Below, piece after piece: positions 26,038 through 34,706 of a stretch of 48,931 nt of DNA. The stretch is from Microseira wollei NIES-4236. Lineage in GTDB: Bacteria; Cyanobacteriota; Cyanobacteriia; Cyanobacteriales; Aerosakkonemataceae. The position numbers and the translations under genes are program-made. The stretch covers positions 1 to 48,931 of the forward strand of contig NZ_BLAY01000063.1 of the NCBI RefSeq assembly GCF_020521235.1, given 5' to 3'. Position 1 is the stretch's first letter. Each line of letters opens with the position of its first letter. The notes under the pieces are model-generated. The model did not search any database. It worked only from the letters and a program-made list of their open reading frames with translations, and was not told where the DNA came from.

Positions 26038-28617
26038 TTAACTCGTAAAAACTTGATGTTTTCTGTTCAAAATTTTCAACCTCTCAAACCATAAAATACT
26101 GACGATTCCTGCCGCTAAACAGATTGCTAAATCAATCGGATGTAGAAAGGAAAAGCGGTACAAACCGCGCAAGAAAGGCACGTAAAGAATACCGCCGAGA
26201 AAAGCGATCGCACCCCCTAACACCCACCACAAGGCCATATTGGGAGAACCCAAAGTATCCCCGATGGTTCTAGACCAAGAGCGATTGGTTAAGATCAAGC
26301 CGAGGTTGGCAACAATTAGGGTAGTAAAAGTGAGGGCGCGGGCGTCTAATTCCCCTTGACCGCGATACAAAGCAGTGGCAAAAACCGCCAGCAGCACGAG
26401 CAATATTCCCCCACCTTGCAGCAAGCTTAAGCTTAACATCCGCTGGCTAAATAGCGGTTCTTTGGGATTGCGCGGCGGACGGCGCATTGCGTTAGCTTCT
26501 TCCGGTTCTGCTTCAAAGACAACCGAACAAGCGGGGTCGATAATTAAGTGCAAAAACGCGATGTGAATTGGCAATAATACCAAAGGCCATTTAAACAATA
26601 CCGGAATTAGGGACATCCCGGCAATCGGAACGTGAACGGCTAGAGTATAAGCCATCGCTTTTTTAAGATTATCAAAGATGCGGCGACCGAGTTTAACTGC
26701 TTGCACAATCGAAGAAAAGTCATCGTCAAGCAATACTAAATCTGCCGCCTCGCGTGCCACATCAGTTCCCCTTCCTCCCATTGCAATGCCGATATGGGCT
26801 GATTTTAAAGCGGGTGCGTCGTTGACGCCATCGCCGGTCATGGCGACAATTTCGCCGTTATTTTTAAGGGCGTTAACGATGCGTAACTTTTGTTCCGGTA
26901 CAACCCGGGCAAAAATATTGATCTGCTTCATCCGCCGCTGTAATTCTGCATCCTCCATTTGGTCTAATTGGGACCCGGTAATGATGCCATCGGTGGACGC
27001 GAGACCGATTTGTCTGGCAATATTTTGGGCAGTACCGGGATAGTCGCCAGTAATCATTATTACCTTGATGCCAGCGGTGTAGCATTCTTGAATTGCCTTG
27101 GCAACCGTTGGACGGACGGGATCGGCGAGTCCCACCAAACCTAAAAACTCGAAGTCGAAATCGTGCTGTTCGACTGGGAGATCGGTTGGTTGAAAATAGG
27201 CTTTAGCGACACCCAGGACGCGCAAACCAGCCTCAGCCATGCCGCTGATTTGTGGCGAAAGTTCCTGGATTTGGTCTGGGGTAAAGTGACACAAAGAAGC
27301 GATCGCTTCCGGTGCGCCCTTAGCAGCAATGATATAGTTTATACCATCGGGCGATTGCCAAACGTGGGACATTGCCAGCAAGTTATTCGAGAGGGGATAT
27401 TCGCGGATCAGCGTCCAGTCGTTATGCAGGTGTTCGGTATTGGCAAGGTAGCGATCGCCGAAATTTTTAAACGCTTTTTCCATCGGATCGAAGGGGTCTT
27501 TTTGACTTGCCAAAATGCTGAATTCTACTAACTGGTGGAAGGTTTCCGGCAACTCTTCTTGCTCGTGCAAATTTAGATCGTAAACTTCACCTTGAGCAAA
27601 CATCTGTCTGACTGACATTTGGTTCAAGGTCAGCGTACCTGTTTTATCCACGCACAATACTGTCGCTGACCCCAAAGTTTCAACCGCTGGCATTCGCCGC
27701 GCCAACACTTGTTTTTGCGAAATGCGCCACGCACCCAAAGCCAAAAAGATAGTGACAACCACGGGAAATTCATTCGGCAAAATTGCCATTGCTAAAGCAA
27801 GTGCAGCTAAAAATCCGTTTAACCAATCTCCCCGCGTCAGTCCGTAAAGCACCCCGACGAGTATGCAGATAGAAATGGCAATAATTGCCAGCTTACTAAC
27901 CAGTTGTGTGGTTTCTTTTTGTAATAAAGTGGGTTCCGGTTCTACAGTTTGTAAAGCTTTGCCAATTTTGCCAAGTTCGGTTTTAATTCCAGTTGCTTGT
28001 ACCTGAGCAATTCCCTGTCCGGTGACGACCAACGTGCCGGAGTAGACAAGCGCCAAATTCTCCCCACCAGGACGAAGAGATTTTAGATGATTGGATTGTT
28101 GTTCCCATCCCAAATCGACGGCGACTTTGCGGACGGGTAGGGATTCGCCAGTCAATAAAGATTCATCGACGGTGAGGTTGCTAGAAGATAGGAGAACCGC
28201 ATCGGCGGGGACGCGATCGCCTTCTGCCAAAATGATAATATCGTCCCGCACAACTTCCCGACCGGCAATGCGTTTTTGTTTGCCATCTCGGATGACTGAA
28301 GCGCGAGGACTGGATAAATCTCGCAATGCTTCTAATGCTCTTTCAGTTTTGTGTTCTTGATAAAGGGTGATACCCATGATAAAGAAGACAAAGCCGAGTA
28401 AAATCAGCGCGTCCTGTATTTCACCCAAAAACATATAAATCGCGCCGCAAGCAACTAGCAGCAAGAAAATGGGTTCTTGGACGACTTCGGATGCGATCGC
28501 CAAAATACCGCGCTGCTTGGTTGAAGGAAGTTCGTTATAACCTTCGTGCTTCAACCTATAAGTCGCTTCTGTTTCAGCAAGTCCGGTAATAGTATTGAGG
28601 TCGAATTCGCGAGTCAT
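26038..28617 (-). CDS. P-type cation-transporting ATPase
   Basis: An 859-residue P2-type ATPase with all catalytic motifs: TGES (actuator), DKTGTLT (phosphorylation Asp), KGAPEAI (nucleotide domain), TGDGVNDAP (hinge) and about ten hydrophobic segments. The M4 ion-site motif is PNEFPV. Related bacterial pumps have PEEFPV and Ca pumps PEGLP, so the residue normally Glu is Asn here, and the ion cannot be named. It sits in the inner membrane and exports or imports a cation at the cost of ATP. GAGAGGAA lies 9 bases before the ATG. Its stop overlaps an alternative start of the next gene (TAATG), indicating coupling. It may support pH or ion balance during fermentation. Confidence 0.9.
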   Translation of the reverse strand: MTREFDLNTITGLAETEATYRLKHEGYNELPSTKQRGILAIASEVVQEPIFLLLVACGAIYMFLGEIQDALILLGFVFFIMGITLYQEHKTERALEALRDLSSPRASVIRDGKQKRIAGREVVRDDIIILAEGDRVPADAVLLSSSNLTVDESLLTGESLPVRKVAVDLGWEQQSNHLKSLRPGGENLALVYSGTLVVTGQGIAQVQATGIKTELGKIGKALQTVEPEPTLLQKETTQLVSKLAIIAISICILVGVLYGLTRGDWLNGFLAALALAMAILPNEFPVVVTIFLALGAWRISQKQVLARRMPAVETLGSATVLCVDKTGTLTLNQMSVRQMFAQGEVYDLNLHEQEELPETFHQLVEFSILASQKDPFDPMEKAFKNFGDRYLANTEHLHNDWTLIREYPLSNNLLAMSHVWQSPDGINYIIAAKGAPEAIASLCHFTPDQIQELSPQISGMAEAGLRVLGVAKAYFQPTDLPVEQHDFDFEFLGLVGLADPVRPTVAKAIQECYTAGIKVIMITGDYPGTAQNIARQIGLASTDGIITGSQLDQMEDAELQRRMKQINIFARVVPEQKLRIVNALKNNGEIVAMTGDGVNDAPALKSAHIGIAMGGRGTDVAREAADLVLLDDDFSSIVQAVKLGRRIFDNLKKAMAYTLAVHVPIAGMSLIPVLFKWPLVLLPIHIAFLHLIIDPACSVVFEAEPEEANAMRRPPRNPKEPLFSQRMLSLSLLQGGGILLVLLAVFATALYRGQGELDARALTFTTLIVANLGLILTNRSWSRTIGDTLGSPNMALWWVLGGAIAFLGGILYVPFLRGLYRFSFLHPIDLAICLAAGIVSILWFERLKILNRKHQVFTS

Positions 28618-28691
28618 GATGGGATTTCCTCTCGTGGCATATCGATAGACGCGGCATGGCAGAATTATCCTTCTGAGCGTTTTGATTCATA

Positions 28692-29090
28692 TCAGTCAAT
28701 AACTCCCCGCACCTTGCCAGCGATTAAAGGAGATAAAGTGAGAACGACTAAACCAATGGGCATTAATCCACCTGCAAGCAAGTTATATTCAGAAGCGATT
28801 CGCTCCCAGGAATAGGCAAAAACGAAGCGCCCCAAACCAATCTCGAAGGCAATGGTCAGCAGCAGCCATAATAGTCCAATGGCTAGCAATTGAGAAGCAC
28901 GAGAAGCATGGAGCGCTCGCACAAAAGCAATAGCGATAATCAACATCAGAATTGACCCGGTGAAAACTGAAATTTGACGCGCCCGGAAATCACCCACATA
29001 GGGCGCAAGCCATAGAGTACGAGCAGTCCCATGCAGGATTTCAGCAAACATCAAAACCAGCCAAATAACAATGCCTCTTAGGAACATCAT
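28692..29090 (-). CDS. Small membrane protein of unknown function
   Basis: A 132-residue protein with four hydrophobic segments (about 3-22, 42-60, 70-88, 103-122) and conserved-looking loops LAPYVGDFRARQ and EIGLGRFVFAYSWERI. I do not recognise the family. The start is the ATG pair at 29090/29087, with AAGGAG 12-15 bases upstream. The frame stays open back to 29378, but that part encodes AGAAACCCGG-type repeat sequence and is rejected. It lies 74 bp upstream of the P-type ATPase gene on the same strand and could be an accessory subunit or independent. Confidence 0.75.
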   Translation of the reverse strand: MMFLRGIVIWLVLMFAEILHGTARTLWLAPYVGDFRARQISVFTGSILMLIIAIAFVRALHASRASQLLAIGLLWLLLTIAFEIGLGRFVFAYSWERIASEYNLLAGGLMPIGLVVLTLSPLIAGKVRGVID

Positions 29091-29501
29091 CGCTAGTGTA
29101 AGCTCCTTTCTCGCTGTGGCTGAACTCCCGTTCTTTTGAATTATCCACATAATTACTGCTTCCCATCGTCCGTAACGCAAAGAAACAAAGGGCGAGCCAA
29201 AAAATCGTTGGTTTGGTTTCGAGAGAGCGACGAAGAAACCGGGTTTCTGGCAACGCCCTTGCGTAAGTTCTGTTTCATAAATCCTCCTTGTAAAAATAGT
29301 CAGACATTCAGCGAAAAAGAAATAAAAAATCAGACGTGTTTTTTCTAGCTTCTGACGGGCAGGATGCCCATCCCACAAGAGTTAATTTTTGCTTGTGGGG
29401 TAGGCGTCCCGCCTGCCCCAAAATTGAATTAAAATACCTCACACCTGCTCCGAAGATCACCTGCAAAACCTGCCTATTTTCCAGACAATTCTCATCATTA
29501 G
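29091..29501. other. Intergenic region with dispersed hairpin repeat
   Basis: It separates the membrane protein gene from the flavoprotein gene (both -). It holds an AGAAACCGGGTTTCTGG repeat half (near 29229) and an imperfect stem-loop at 29356-29424 built on CATCCCACAAG / CTTGTGGGG, the same family as 23544-23600. Translated, it would only add repeat peptide to the neighbour. The promoter of the membrane protein and ATPase genes may lie in 29095-29220. Confidence 0.5.
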
Positions 29502-30101
29502 CTAGCACGCTGGTGAGAGAATTTGGCTGTCAGCGTTTACCCCGGCAATCTCTCGCGCCATTTGTTTGGCAAAAGTTGCTGCTTTTGCGCCCAATTCATC
29601 TGGCGTAGTGCAGAAAGGAACGACGTATTTGCCAATCACGTGACAGCGACTATACGCCATCATGCGGTCAAATATCTCTTGAATCAGGTCGGCATTTTGT
29701 TCCACTGGTCCGGCGCAAGTCACCAAGAGTGCAGTTTGCTTCCCCGTACCTAGTGTATGGATGATTTGATGATCCTTCGATTTAACCAAACAGTAATGCC
29801 GGTCAAGTAAGGCTTTCATTTGAGCCGAAAAAGACCAGGCATATAACGGTGTGGCGTAAACAACAACATCCGCAGTGATTATGCGATTGAGAATCTCTAG
29901 CGCATCATCTTTTTGCACGCATCCCGGTTCATCCATGTTTTCCTGGCAAACATTACATCCCAAGCAACCGTTGATCTTGTAGTCTGTAAGGTTAATCCGT
30001 TCCACTTGATGCAAGGGAGCGACCAAATCTTCAAACTGTTTCAACACTGTGGCAGTGTTACCATGTTTTTTTGGGCTTCCTAAAATCGTTAATATCTTCA
30101 T
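29502..30101 (-). CDS. Flavodoxin-fold NAD(P)H/FMN reductase, iron-sulfur flavoprotein-like
   Basis: A 199-residue protein with the flavodoxin-like FMN phosphate loop GSPKKHGNT (8-16) and YATPLYAWSFS for the isoalloxazine. The cysteine cluster C-LG-C-NV-C-(8 residues)-C (about 47-62) is close to the compact 4Fe-4S motif of iron-sulfur flavoproteins, whose last gap is usually 4-7. It probably transfers electrons between a carrier and an unknown acceptor in the cytosol. AAGGAG lies just upstream of the ATG. It is placed between the radical-SAM gene and the membrane/ATPase genes in the nifJ run, consistent with redox balancing of reduced ferredoxin or NAD(P)H. Confidence 0.85.
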   Translation of the reverse strand: MKILTILGSPKKHGNTATVLKQFEDLVAPLHQVERINLTDYKINGCLGCNVCQENMDEPGCVQKDDALEILNRIITADVVVYATPLYAWSFSAQMKALLDRHYCLVKSKDHQIIHTLGTGKQTALLVTCAGPVEQNADLIQEIFDRMMAYSRCHVIGKYVVPFCTTPDELGAKAATFAKQMAREIAGVNADSQILSPAC

Positions 30102-30236
30102 AAACTACGCTCCTTTTATCGGTAATTGCTAATTGCTAATTGCTAATTGCTAAGTTTTTTTATATTACCAATTAGCAATTAACTATTAGCACCATATTTA
30201 GTGTCGCTGCGTAAGTCCATATCTCAACTCTCTCGC
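30102..30236. repeat. Opposed heptamer repeats between genes
   Basis: Forward GCTAATT units at 30121-30153 are followed by a T-rich spacer and inverse CAATTAG / CTATTAG units to about 30190, forming a potential long hairpin. No gene is seen. Confidence 0.75.
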
Positions 30237-30857
30237 TCATTCACTTAAACCCATTTGTCCTCGAAAACCAGTAATCAGACGGGTTCCATCTTTGAAAATG
30301 TGAATTTCTACTTGGTCGCTTGCCCAGGTGATTTTATCTTCAAAAGCTGGATTCAATACCCGTACCCGCTGATTGCGCGAAGAGACGGGCGAATCGGGAG
30401 AATTAATTGCCAAAGATTCCACGTAAGGGCCATCGACTAAAATGTCTAATTGTTCGAGTAATTCTCTTGCTCCTTCGGGTGCATTTTCGCCTTGCAATTC
30501 TGGCAAAGTATACCCGCTAAAAGACATGACATTCAGACCCGCTGCTTTTAATTTTTTGGCTAATTGAGCGAGGGCGGTTGCTTGCAGAAAGGGTTCTCCT
30601 CCCGAAAAAGTGACGCCTGAGTTGCGGGGATTGCTTAAAATTTGCTCTGCCAGTTCATCCACCGCAATTAATTGGTTAATTTCAAACGACCAAGAAGCGG
30701 GATTAAAACATCCGGCACATTCTCGCTTGCAACCTTGTACCCACACCACGGCGCGACACCCTGGACCATTGACTTCTGATTCGTCAACGTAGCCCATAAT
30801 ATTGAGGTAACCGGGGGGAATTTCTACTTCAGATAGCGATGGGGTTGTTGAATTCAT
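30237..30857 (-). CDS. Radical SAM activating enzyme-like protein (NrdG/PFL-activase type)
   Basis: A 206-residue protein with the radical SAM cluster motif C-KRE-C-AG-C (about 43-50) and the SAM-binding GGEP in TFSGGEPFLQ. Size and layout resemble anaerobic ribonucleotide reductase activase (NrdG) and pyruvate formate-lyase activase, which make a glycyl radical on a partner. No glycyl-radical enzyme is encoded in this window, so the partner is unknown. Position directly after nifJ suggests an oxygen-free role. The start ATG is preceded by a weak GAGA. A repeat-filled 85-bp gap separates it from nifJ. Confidence 0.85.
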   Translation of the reverse strand: MNSTTPSLSEVEIPPGYLNIMGYVDESEVNGPGCRAVVWVQGCKRECAGCFNPASWSFEINQLIAVDELAEQILSNPRNSGVTFSGGEPFLQATALAQLAKKLKAAGLNVMSFSGYTLPELQGENAPEGARELLEQLDILVDGPYVESLAINSPDSPVSSRNQRVRVLNPAFEDKITWASDQVEIHIFKDGTRLITGFRGQMGLSE

Positions 30858-30942
30858 TGCTGTTTCTCGTTAATTGCTAATTGCTCATTGCTAATTGCTA
30901 ATTGGGTTTTTCGATTACCAATTAGCAATTAACTATTAGCTA
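30858..30942. repeat. Opposed heptamer repeats between nifJ and the radical-SAM gene
   Basis: AATTGCT units (30871-30904), a GGTTTTTCG spacer and inverse units (from 30914) form a hairpin that reaches the nifJ stop. It could attenuate transcription after nifJ. Confidence 0.75.
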
Positions 30943-33900
30943 TTACCCTTCAGTCGATTTCACAACTTCCTTGGCTTCTTTTGATTCACCGTTTGATCCA
31001 TTACCGTTTCCGTGTCCGTTGGAGGGTTTTTCTAACTGCCTTGCAGCTAGATATTGATACATTTGCCAACGGGTATTTACATCTGACTGCGCTGCTTCTA
31101 GTAACCGTTTCGCATCCTCTGGTTTGCTGCGCCTTAACATGTTGAAACGGTTCTCGTTGTACATCGATTGTTCGACTGGAAAACGAGGAGAACGGCTATC
31201 TAATTGCAGCGGATTTTCTCCTAGTTTGGCGCGGTCTGGATTATACCGATAAAGCAACCAACGACCGGATTCTACTGCTGCTTTTTGTTGTTGCATTCCG
31301 GTCATCATGTTGATACCGTGGGCAATGCAATGGGAATAAGCAATAATCAGCGATGGTCCGTCATATGCTTCTGCTTCTAGGAACGCTTTCAAAGTGTGTT
31401 CGTCCCTCGCACCCATGGCGACGCTGGCGACGTAAACGTTGCCATATGTCATGGCAATTAAACCCAAATCTTTCTTAGCTGCGGGTTTTCCTCCGGCGGC
31501 AAATTTAGCCACTGCTGCCCGTGGAGTAGATTTGGACATTTGTCCGCCGGTATTGGAATAAACTTCGGTATCCAATACGAGGATATTGACGTTACGTCCG
31601 CTGGCTAAAACGTGGTCTAAACCGCCGTAACCGATATCATATGCCCAACCGTCACCGCCAATAATCCAGACGCTCTTTTTGACCAGATAATCCGCGAGGG
31701 ATTTCAGATTTTGGAGTTTGTATTTTAGATTTGGATCTAGTTCGGAATTAAGCAGTTGATCGAGGCGTTGTTTCAACTGGGCAACTCGTTCTCGTTGTTC
31801 CCAAATATCTGCTTCGTCTTTTTGTTCGGCGTTTAAGATATCTGTGGCGAGGGATTCGCCGATTTCTGTTGCCAATTGTTTGAGCAATTCGGCAGCAAAT
31901 TCGGTATGTTTGTCGATCGAGACGCGGAAACCCAATCCGAATTCGGCGTTATCTTCAAATAGACTGTTCGACCAAGCGGGTCCGCGTCCTTCGGCGTTGT
32001 GGGTCCAAGGGGTTGTTGGCAGGTTACCGCCGTAGATGGAAGAACACCCGGTGGCGTTGGCGACTAACATGCGATCGCCAAACAATTGACTCACTAATTT
32101 CAGATACGGCGTCTCGCCGCATCCCCCACAAGCACCGGAAAATTCAAACAGCGGTTCTTGCATTTGTTGCTGACCAATTTTTGTCAGCTTCAATTCCCGC
32201 CGATCCGGATTGGGAAGACTTAAGAAGTAATCCCAATTCTCCCGTTCTTGTTCCCGCAATGGCAATTGCGGTTCCATATTAATCGCCTTCAGTTTCGGTT
32301 CCGACTTATTCTTAGCCGGACAAACATCGACGCAGACGCCGCATCCGGTACAATCTTCTGCCGCGACTTGGATGGTGAATTTTAAACCTTTCCAATCGTG
32401 GTCTTTCGCGTTATTACTCTTGAAGGTTTCCGGTGCATTTTCCAGTTGTTCTGGTTCGTAAACCTTGCTGCGAATTACACTATGGGGACACACCATGACG
32501 CATTTACCGCATTGCACGCAAACATTCGGGTCCCAAACGGGAATTTCTGCGGCAATGTTGCGTTTTTCCCATTTAGTAGTACCGCTGGGGAAAGTCCCAT
32601 CACAAGGCAATGCGCTAACGGGTAAATCATCCCCTTCCCGCGCAATCATCTTGCCTAAAACTTCGCGCACAAACGCGGGTGCGGTATCGGGAATTGGTGA
32701 TTGGTAATTGGTAATTGGTAATTGGTTTTGTTCTCCTTTACCAACTTCGTACAGATTTGCCAGGGTTTGATCCACGGCTTTGATATTCATCTGCACGATT
32801 TCTTCGCCTTTCTTGCCGTATGTCTTGCGAATCGATTTCTTAATTTGCTCGATCGCTTCTTCTCGCGGCAGCACTCCAGAAACTGCGAAGAAACAAACTT
32901 GCATTACCGTGTTAATGCGTCCGCCCATCCCAGCTTCGCGGGCAACTTTAGAGGCGTTGATCCCATAAACTTTCAGTTGCTTCTCGATGATTTGCTCTTG
33001 TACCGATTTGGGCAGTTTCTGCCAAACTTCATCGGCAGCGTAAGGAGAATTCAGTAGGAATGTTCCCCCCGGCACGATTTCTTTGAGAATCGGGAATTTT
33101 TCCACAAATTCCCATTGGTGACAGGCGACAAAGTTGGCTTTATCCACCAAGTAGGTCGAGCGAATTAATTCCGGCCCAAATCGCAGGTGAGAAACGGTAA
33201 CCGACCCGGATTTCTTGGAGTCGTAGACAAAGTAACCTTGGGCGTAGTTATCGGTTTCTTCGCCGATAATTTTGATCGAGTTTTTGTTCGCGCCGACGGT
33301 GCCATCCGAACCCAAACCGTAGAAAATAGCCCTAACAACGCTATCGGGTTCGATAGAAAATTCGCGGTCGTAGTCTAAGCTGGTGTGGGTAACGTCATCG
33401 TTAATCCCCACGGTAAAGTGATTCTTGGGTGCGGCGGCGGCGAGGTTATCAAAAACGGCTTTAACCATTGCCGGGTTAAATTCTTTTGAAGATAACCCGT
33501 AACGTCCACCGACGACTTTGGGCAAGTGAAAAGACTGCTCACCTGCTCGTTTGCTCACCTGCTCACCTGCATATTCAAACAGGGCGTTAACTACATCGAG
33601 ATAAAGGGGTTCGCCTGCACTACCGGGTTCTTTAGTCCGGTCTAAAACGGCGATACTCTTGATAGTTTCTGGCAAAGCTTCTACAAATCGTTTCGCATCA
33701 AAGGGACGATACAACCGTACTTTGAGGACGCCGACTTTTTCGCCTTTATTGTTGAGGTAATCTACGGTTTCGTGAACGGTTTCGCAACCGGAACCCATCA
33801 ATATAATGACTCGTTCTGGTTCTGGATCTCCGTGGTATTCAAATAATTGGTATTGCCGCCCGGTGAGTGTGGCAAATTCATCCATTACTTTTTGAACTAT

Positions 33901-34626
33901 ATCCGGACAGGCGAGATAGAAAGGATTGACGGTTTCCCTTGCTTGGAAGTAGACATCCGGGTTTTGTGCCGTGCCGCGAATGACGGGACGATCCGGGGTG
34001 AGGGCGCGATCGCGCATCGCCAATACCAATTCTGCCGGTATTTGCGAAGTCAAGTCGTCCGAAGTCAAAATTTCCACTTTCTGCACTTCGTGGGATGTCC
34101 TAAACCCATCAAAGAAATGCACGAAAGGAATCCGCGATTCTAAGGAGGCTCGCGTAGCAATTAATGCAAAGTCATGGGCTTCTTGCACGGACGCGGCACA
34201 CAGCATCGCCCATCCGGTGGCACGCGCTGCCATCACGTCGCTGTGATCGCCGAAAATCGAAAGCCCTTGGGCGGCGAGACTGCGCGCGGCGATGTGGAAT
34301 ACGCAAGGCGTAAGTTCTCCGGCAATTTTATACATGTTTGGGATCATCAACAATAATCCCTGGGACGCCGTGAACGTAGTGGCGAGGGAACCCGTCTGTA
34401 GCGCGCCGTGGATTGCACCCGCTACGCCCCCTTCACTCTGCATCTCGATGATCGAGGGAACGGTACCCCAGAGATTCGGTTTGCCTTCAGATGCCCAGGC
34501 ATCCGCCCATTCGCCCATCGGAGTTGAAGGGGTGATCGGGTAGATTGCGATCGCTTCATTGAGTCGATAAGCGACTTGGGCAACTGCTTCGTTGCCATCT
34601 ATCGTTGCAAATGTTCTCTTGTTCAT
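30943..34626 (-). CDS. nifJ: Pyruvate:ferredoxin (flavodoxin) oxidoreductase
   Basis: A 1,227-residue single-chain enzyme oxidising pyruvate to acetyl-CoA and CO2 while reducing ferredoxin or flavodoxin. Domain I holds YPITPSTPMGEWAD. Two 4Fe-4S motifs lie near 700 (CVQCGKCVMVC) and 760 (CTGCGVCVDVC), followed by GCGETPYLKL near 832 and the TPP motif GDGWAYDIGYGG near 992. Length is a little above the family norm. The excess comes from two repeat-derived stretches (about 350-362, GEQVSKRAGEQ; about 631-645, QLPITNYQSPIPD) and a Gly/Asn-rich tail. GGAG stands 8 bases before the ATG. It heads the run that ends at pfkA and probably serves dark fermentation; no nitrogenase genes are present. An isrB gene ends only 80 bp upstream. 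Confidence 0.96.
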   Translation of the reverse strand: MNKRTFATIDGNEAVAQVAYRLNEAIAIYPITPSTPMGEWADAWASEGKPNLWGTVPSIIEMQSEGGVAGAIHGALQTGSLATTFTASQGLLLMIPNMYKIAGELTPCVFHIAARSLAAQGLSIFGDHSDVMAARATGWAMLCAASVQEAHDFALIATRASLESRIPFVHFFDGFRTSHEVQKVEILTSDDLTSQIPAELVLAMRDRALTPDRPVIRGTAQNPDVYFQARETVNPFYLACPDIVQKVMDEFATLTGRQYQLFEYHGDPEPERVIILMGSGCETVHETVDYLNNKGEKVGVLKVRLYRPFDAKRFVEALPETIKSIAVLDRTKEPGSAGEPLYLDVVNALFEYAGEQVSKRAGEQSFHLPKVVGGRYGLSSKEFNPAMVKAVFDNLAAAAPKNHFTVGINDDVTHTSLDYDREFSIEPDSVVRAIFYGLGSDGTVGANKNSIKIIGEETDNYAQGYFVYDSKKSGSVTVSHLRFGPELIRSTYLVDKANFVACHQWEFVEKFPILKEIVPGGTFLLNSPYAADEVWQKLPKSVQEQIIEKQLKVYGINASKVAREAGMGGRINTVMQVCFFAVSGVLPREEAIEQIKKSIRKTYGKKGEEIVQMNIKAVDQTLANLYEVGKGEQNQLPITNYQSPIPDTAPAFVREVLGKMIAREGDDLPVSALPCDGTFPSGTTKWEKRNIAAEIPVWDPNVCVQCGKCVMVCPHSVIRSKVYEPEQLENAPETFKSNNAKDHDWKGLKFTIQVAAEDCTGCGVCVDVCPAKNKSEPKLKAINMEPQLPLREQERENWDYFLSLPNPDRRELKLTKIGQQQMQEPLFEFSGACGGCGETPYLKLVSQLFGDRMLVANATGCSSIYGGNLPTTPWTHNAEGRGPAWSNSLFEDNAEFGLGFRVSIDKHTEFAAELLKQLATEIGESLATDILNAEQKDEADIWEQRERVAQLKQRLDQLLNSELDPNLKYKLQNLKSLADYLVKKSVWIIGGDGWAYDIGYGGLDHVLASGRNVNILVLDTEVYSNTGGQMSKSTPRAAVAKFAAGGKPAAKKDLGLIAMTYGNVYVASVAMGARDEHTLKAFLEAEAYDGPSLIIAYSHCIAHGINMMTGMQQQKAAVESGRWLLYRYNPDRAKLGENPLQLDSRSPRFPVEQSMYNENRFNMLRRSKPEDAKRLLEAAQSDVNTRWQMYQYLAARQLEKPSNGHGNGNGSNGESKEAKEVVKSTEG
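32690..32742 (-). repeat. GGTAATT heptamers translated in frame within nifJ
   Basis: Tandem GGTAATTGGTAATTGGT within nifJ encodes QLPITNYQSPIPD between the conserved central region and the ferredoxin-like domain. The same heptamer is intergenic elsewhere in the window. Confidence 0.75.
33528..33575 (-). repeat. CTCACCTGCTC repeat translated in frame within nifJ
   Basis: Three CTCACCTGCTC-like units encode GEQVSKRAGEQ upstream of the conserved VVGGRYGLSS segment. The same unit is inside the kinase gene at 20448-20476. Confidence 0.65.
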
Positions 34627-34706
34627 CTGAAAATCTCCGTTCGTTTAGGAAACCATGCGGCGAGCGTGCCCGTCGAGGAAAAACGCAAGGGCGGTTTTAA
34701 GCGCCG

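Noticed and set aside
29091-29378. Long N-terminal extension of the small membrane protein
   Set aside because: It reads through dispersed repeats. The AAGGAG ribosome site is placed for 29090/29087.
30943-34626. nifJ as part of a nitrogen-fixation cluster
   Set aside because: No nif structural or assembly genes are in the window. The neighbours are glycolytic and redox genes, so a fermentative role is more likely.
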